64,000 nt of DNA from Brachybacterium fresconis. GTDB lineage: Bacteria; Actinomycetota; Actinomycetes; Actinomycetales; Dermabacteraceae. Of this stretch, positions 63,107-64,000 are shown one piece after another (the stretch's first letter is position 1; every line of letters begins with the position of its first letter). The position numbers and the translations under genes are program-made. The stretch is from the NCBI RefSeq assembly GCF_017876515.1, contig NZ_JAGIOC010000001.1:4464001-4528000 (forward strand), given 5' to 3'. The notes under the pieces were generated by a model, which saw nothing but the letters and a program-made list of their open reading frames with translations, ran no database searches and was not told the origin of the DNA.

Positions 63107-64000
63107 ATGAGCGGATTCTTCGGGGCGGACCCCGAGCAGCTGCGGGAGCACGCGACCACGATGCGGGCGAAGGCACAGCGTCTCGTGGAGCTGCGCGACA
63201 GTCTTGAACCGCTGGTCATGGACGAGTCGATCTGGCACGGCCAGGATGCCGACAGCTTCCGGCAGAGCTGGAGCGGAGTCACGGCGCCGCTGTTCGCCGG
63301 CAGCGGGGAGGACCTCACCCGCCGCGGCCGGGGTCTCGAGGATCATGCCGAGCAGCAGGACACCGCGTCCGTGGCGGATGGCGGCTCCGGGGCGGGGGAG
63401 GGCTCCGGCGGGGGCTCGGACGAGGGGTTCAACCCGCTCTCCTTCCTCGGCGACCTGGCGAAGGACGCGCAGGACATCTTCAAGAACTCGACGAAGATGC
63501 TCGATTTCCTCAAGCGCATCCCGTCGGCCGCCGACGAGTACGCCCAGCTCGCCGAACGCGGACTGGAGGGTCTGTGGAAGTCCTCCTACCTCGATGAGCT
63601 GTTCAACGGCGGAAAGGGATGGCAGGCGGCCGCGGAGAGCGCACTGGGCAAGCTGGGCATTCCCTCGTCGCTGGGCACGTTCGAGCCGGGGAAGTACCTC
63701 AACAAGCTCGACGAGGTCGCTCCGTTCCTCAAGACCGGCGGCAAGCTGCTCGGCAAGGCGGTGCCCTTCGCCGACATCGGCTTCGGACTCCACCAGGCCT
63801 TCACCGCCGACAACGCCTACGACCGCTGGAGCGGCGGACTCGGGGCGGCCGGCGGCACCCTGCTCGCGATCGCCCCGCTGACCGGTCCGGCAGCCCCGAT
63901 CGTGGGAGCGATCGGCGCAGGCCTCGGCGTCGTCTCCATCGGCATGGACGTCGGCAAGCTCGTCTATGAGAACTGGGACGACATCACCGGCACGGTGGGT
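63107..64000 (+). CDS. WXG100-domain secreted protein, probable polymorphic toxin, C-terminus outside the window
   Basis: 298 codons are open to the window edge. The N-terminus (about 1-90) is a helical WXG100-like hairpin: GADPEQLREHATTMR, then SIWHGQDADSFRQSW with the W-x-G turn. A Gly/Ser/Glu linker (about 90-108) follows, then a helical region (FLGDLAKDAQDIFKNSTK) and a hydrophobic Gly/Ala stretch (about 245-285). This is the layout of type VII-secreted proteins with C-terminal toxin domains; the toxin part would lie beyond the window. The ATG at 63107 starts the domain directly; ATG 63056 is an in-frame alternative. Confidence 0.75.
   Translation, partial: MSGFFGADPEQLREHATTMRAKAQRLVELRDSLEPLVMDESIWHGQDADSFRQSWSGVTAPLFAGSGEDLTRRGRGLEDHAEQQDTASVADGGSGAGEGSGGGSDEGFNPLSFLGDLAKDAQDIFKNSTKMLDFLKRIPSAADEYAQLAERGLEGLWKSSYLDELFNGGKGWQAAAESALGKLGIPSSLGTFEPGKYLNKLDEVAPFLKTGGKLLGKAVPFADIGFGLHQAFTADNAYDRWSGGLGAAGGTLLAIAPLTGPAAPIVGAIGAGLGVVSIGMDVGKLVYENWDDITGTVG

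Noticed and set aside
59610-64000. Integrated element at tRNA-Ala with att repeats
   Set aside because: No integrase and no second copy of the tRNA 3' end is visible in the window, so only a suspicion of accessory DNA remains.

Overview
The window is very GC-rich with GTG/ATG starts and short intergenic gaps. It carries actinobacterial marker genes (Lsr2, a DUF4032 protein, DUF3180, a fused FolB-FolK, LutABC, a stand-alone MsiK-type ATPase, a WXG100-type protein). The gene set fits a chromosomal segment of a Micrococcales actinobacterium, possibly of the Brachybacterium/Dermabacteraceae type; genus is inference. Most of it reads as stable core chromosome. One IS110-family insertion sequence (about 15.8-17.1 kb) and the stretch after a tRNA-Ala gene (59.6 kb to the end) look accessory.

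Layout. 1-1067 (minus): a partial AMP-binding enzyme and a tiny ORF before it, divergent from acetyl-CoA synthetase (1.3-3.3 kb). 3.4-6.3 kb (minus): a histidine kinase / response regulator / DUF4097 operon resembling an envelope-stress cassette. 6.5-12.8 kb: LacI-type regulator, Holin-X membrane protein, cysS, rlmB, then YczE-like and DUF4032 genes on the minus strand. 13-17.8 kb: MsiK ATPase, peptide deformylase, a glycine-rich hypothetical, the IS110 element and inorganic pyrophosphatase. 17.8-31.8 kb: one long plus-strand block: dacB-tilS-hpt-ftsH-folE-folP-folB/K-DUF3180, then two PH-domain membrane proteins, a DUF2520 protein, panC and lysS, mostly joined by 1-4 bp overlaps. 31.8-32.4 kb: a 55-residue membrane protein and lsr2 with a clear promoter.

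32.6-46.2 kb is a carbon-catabolism region. On the minus strand are lutA-lutB-lutC plus an aldose 1-epimerase, malate:quinone oxidoreductase and a YesL-like protein. On the plus strand are two GH29 alpha-L-fucosidases, L-fuconate dehydratase, an aldo-keto reductase and an amidohydrolase-type lactonase, facing a FadR/GntR repressor. This is most of an oxidative L-fucose pathway. Its usual products are pyruvate and lactate, and the nearby lut genes would oxidise lactate, with Mqo feeding the quinone pool. No sugar transporter and no ketodeoxyfuconate dehydrogenase or hydrolase lie in the window.

46.5-59.5 kb: clpC, DedA, an N-acetylglutamate-synthase-like GNAT, mutY, mscL, a SAF-domain protein, an FmdB zinc ribbon with a long Ser-rich tail, 5-formyl-THF cyclo-ligase, a RimJ-like acetyltransferase, a two-helix membrane protein, a D-threonine-aldolase-like PLP enzyme, a sugar-lactone oxidase and an inositol-monophosphatase-like enzyme. 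After tRNA-Ala(CGC) come a MurE-like ligase without its UDP-sugar domain, a 70-residue protein that is almost entirely ten copies of a hexapeptide, an alpha/beta hydrolase, a small PH-like protein and the start of a WXG-type secreted protein that runs off the window.

Two patterns recur. Many start codons sit 6-7 bases after a TANNNT -10 element, the signature of leaderless transcripts. Several short tandem duplications (7, 9, 14, 18, 20, 27 bp) occur in or next to genes.
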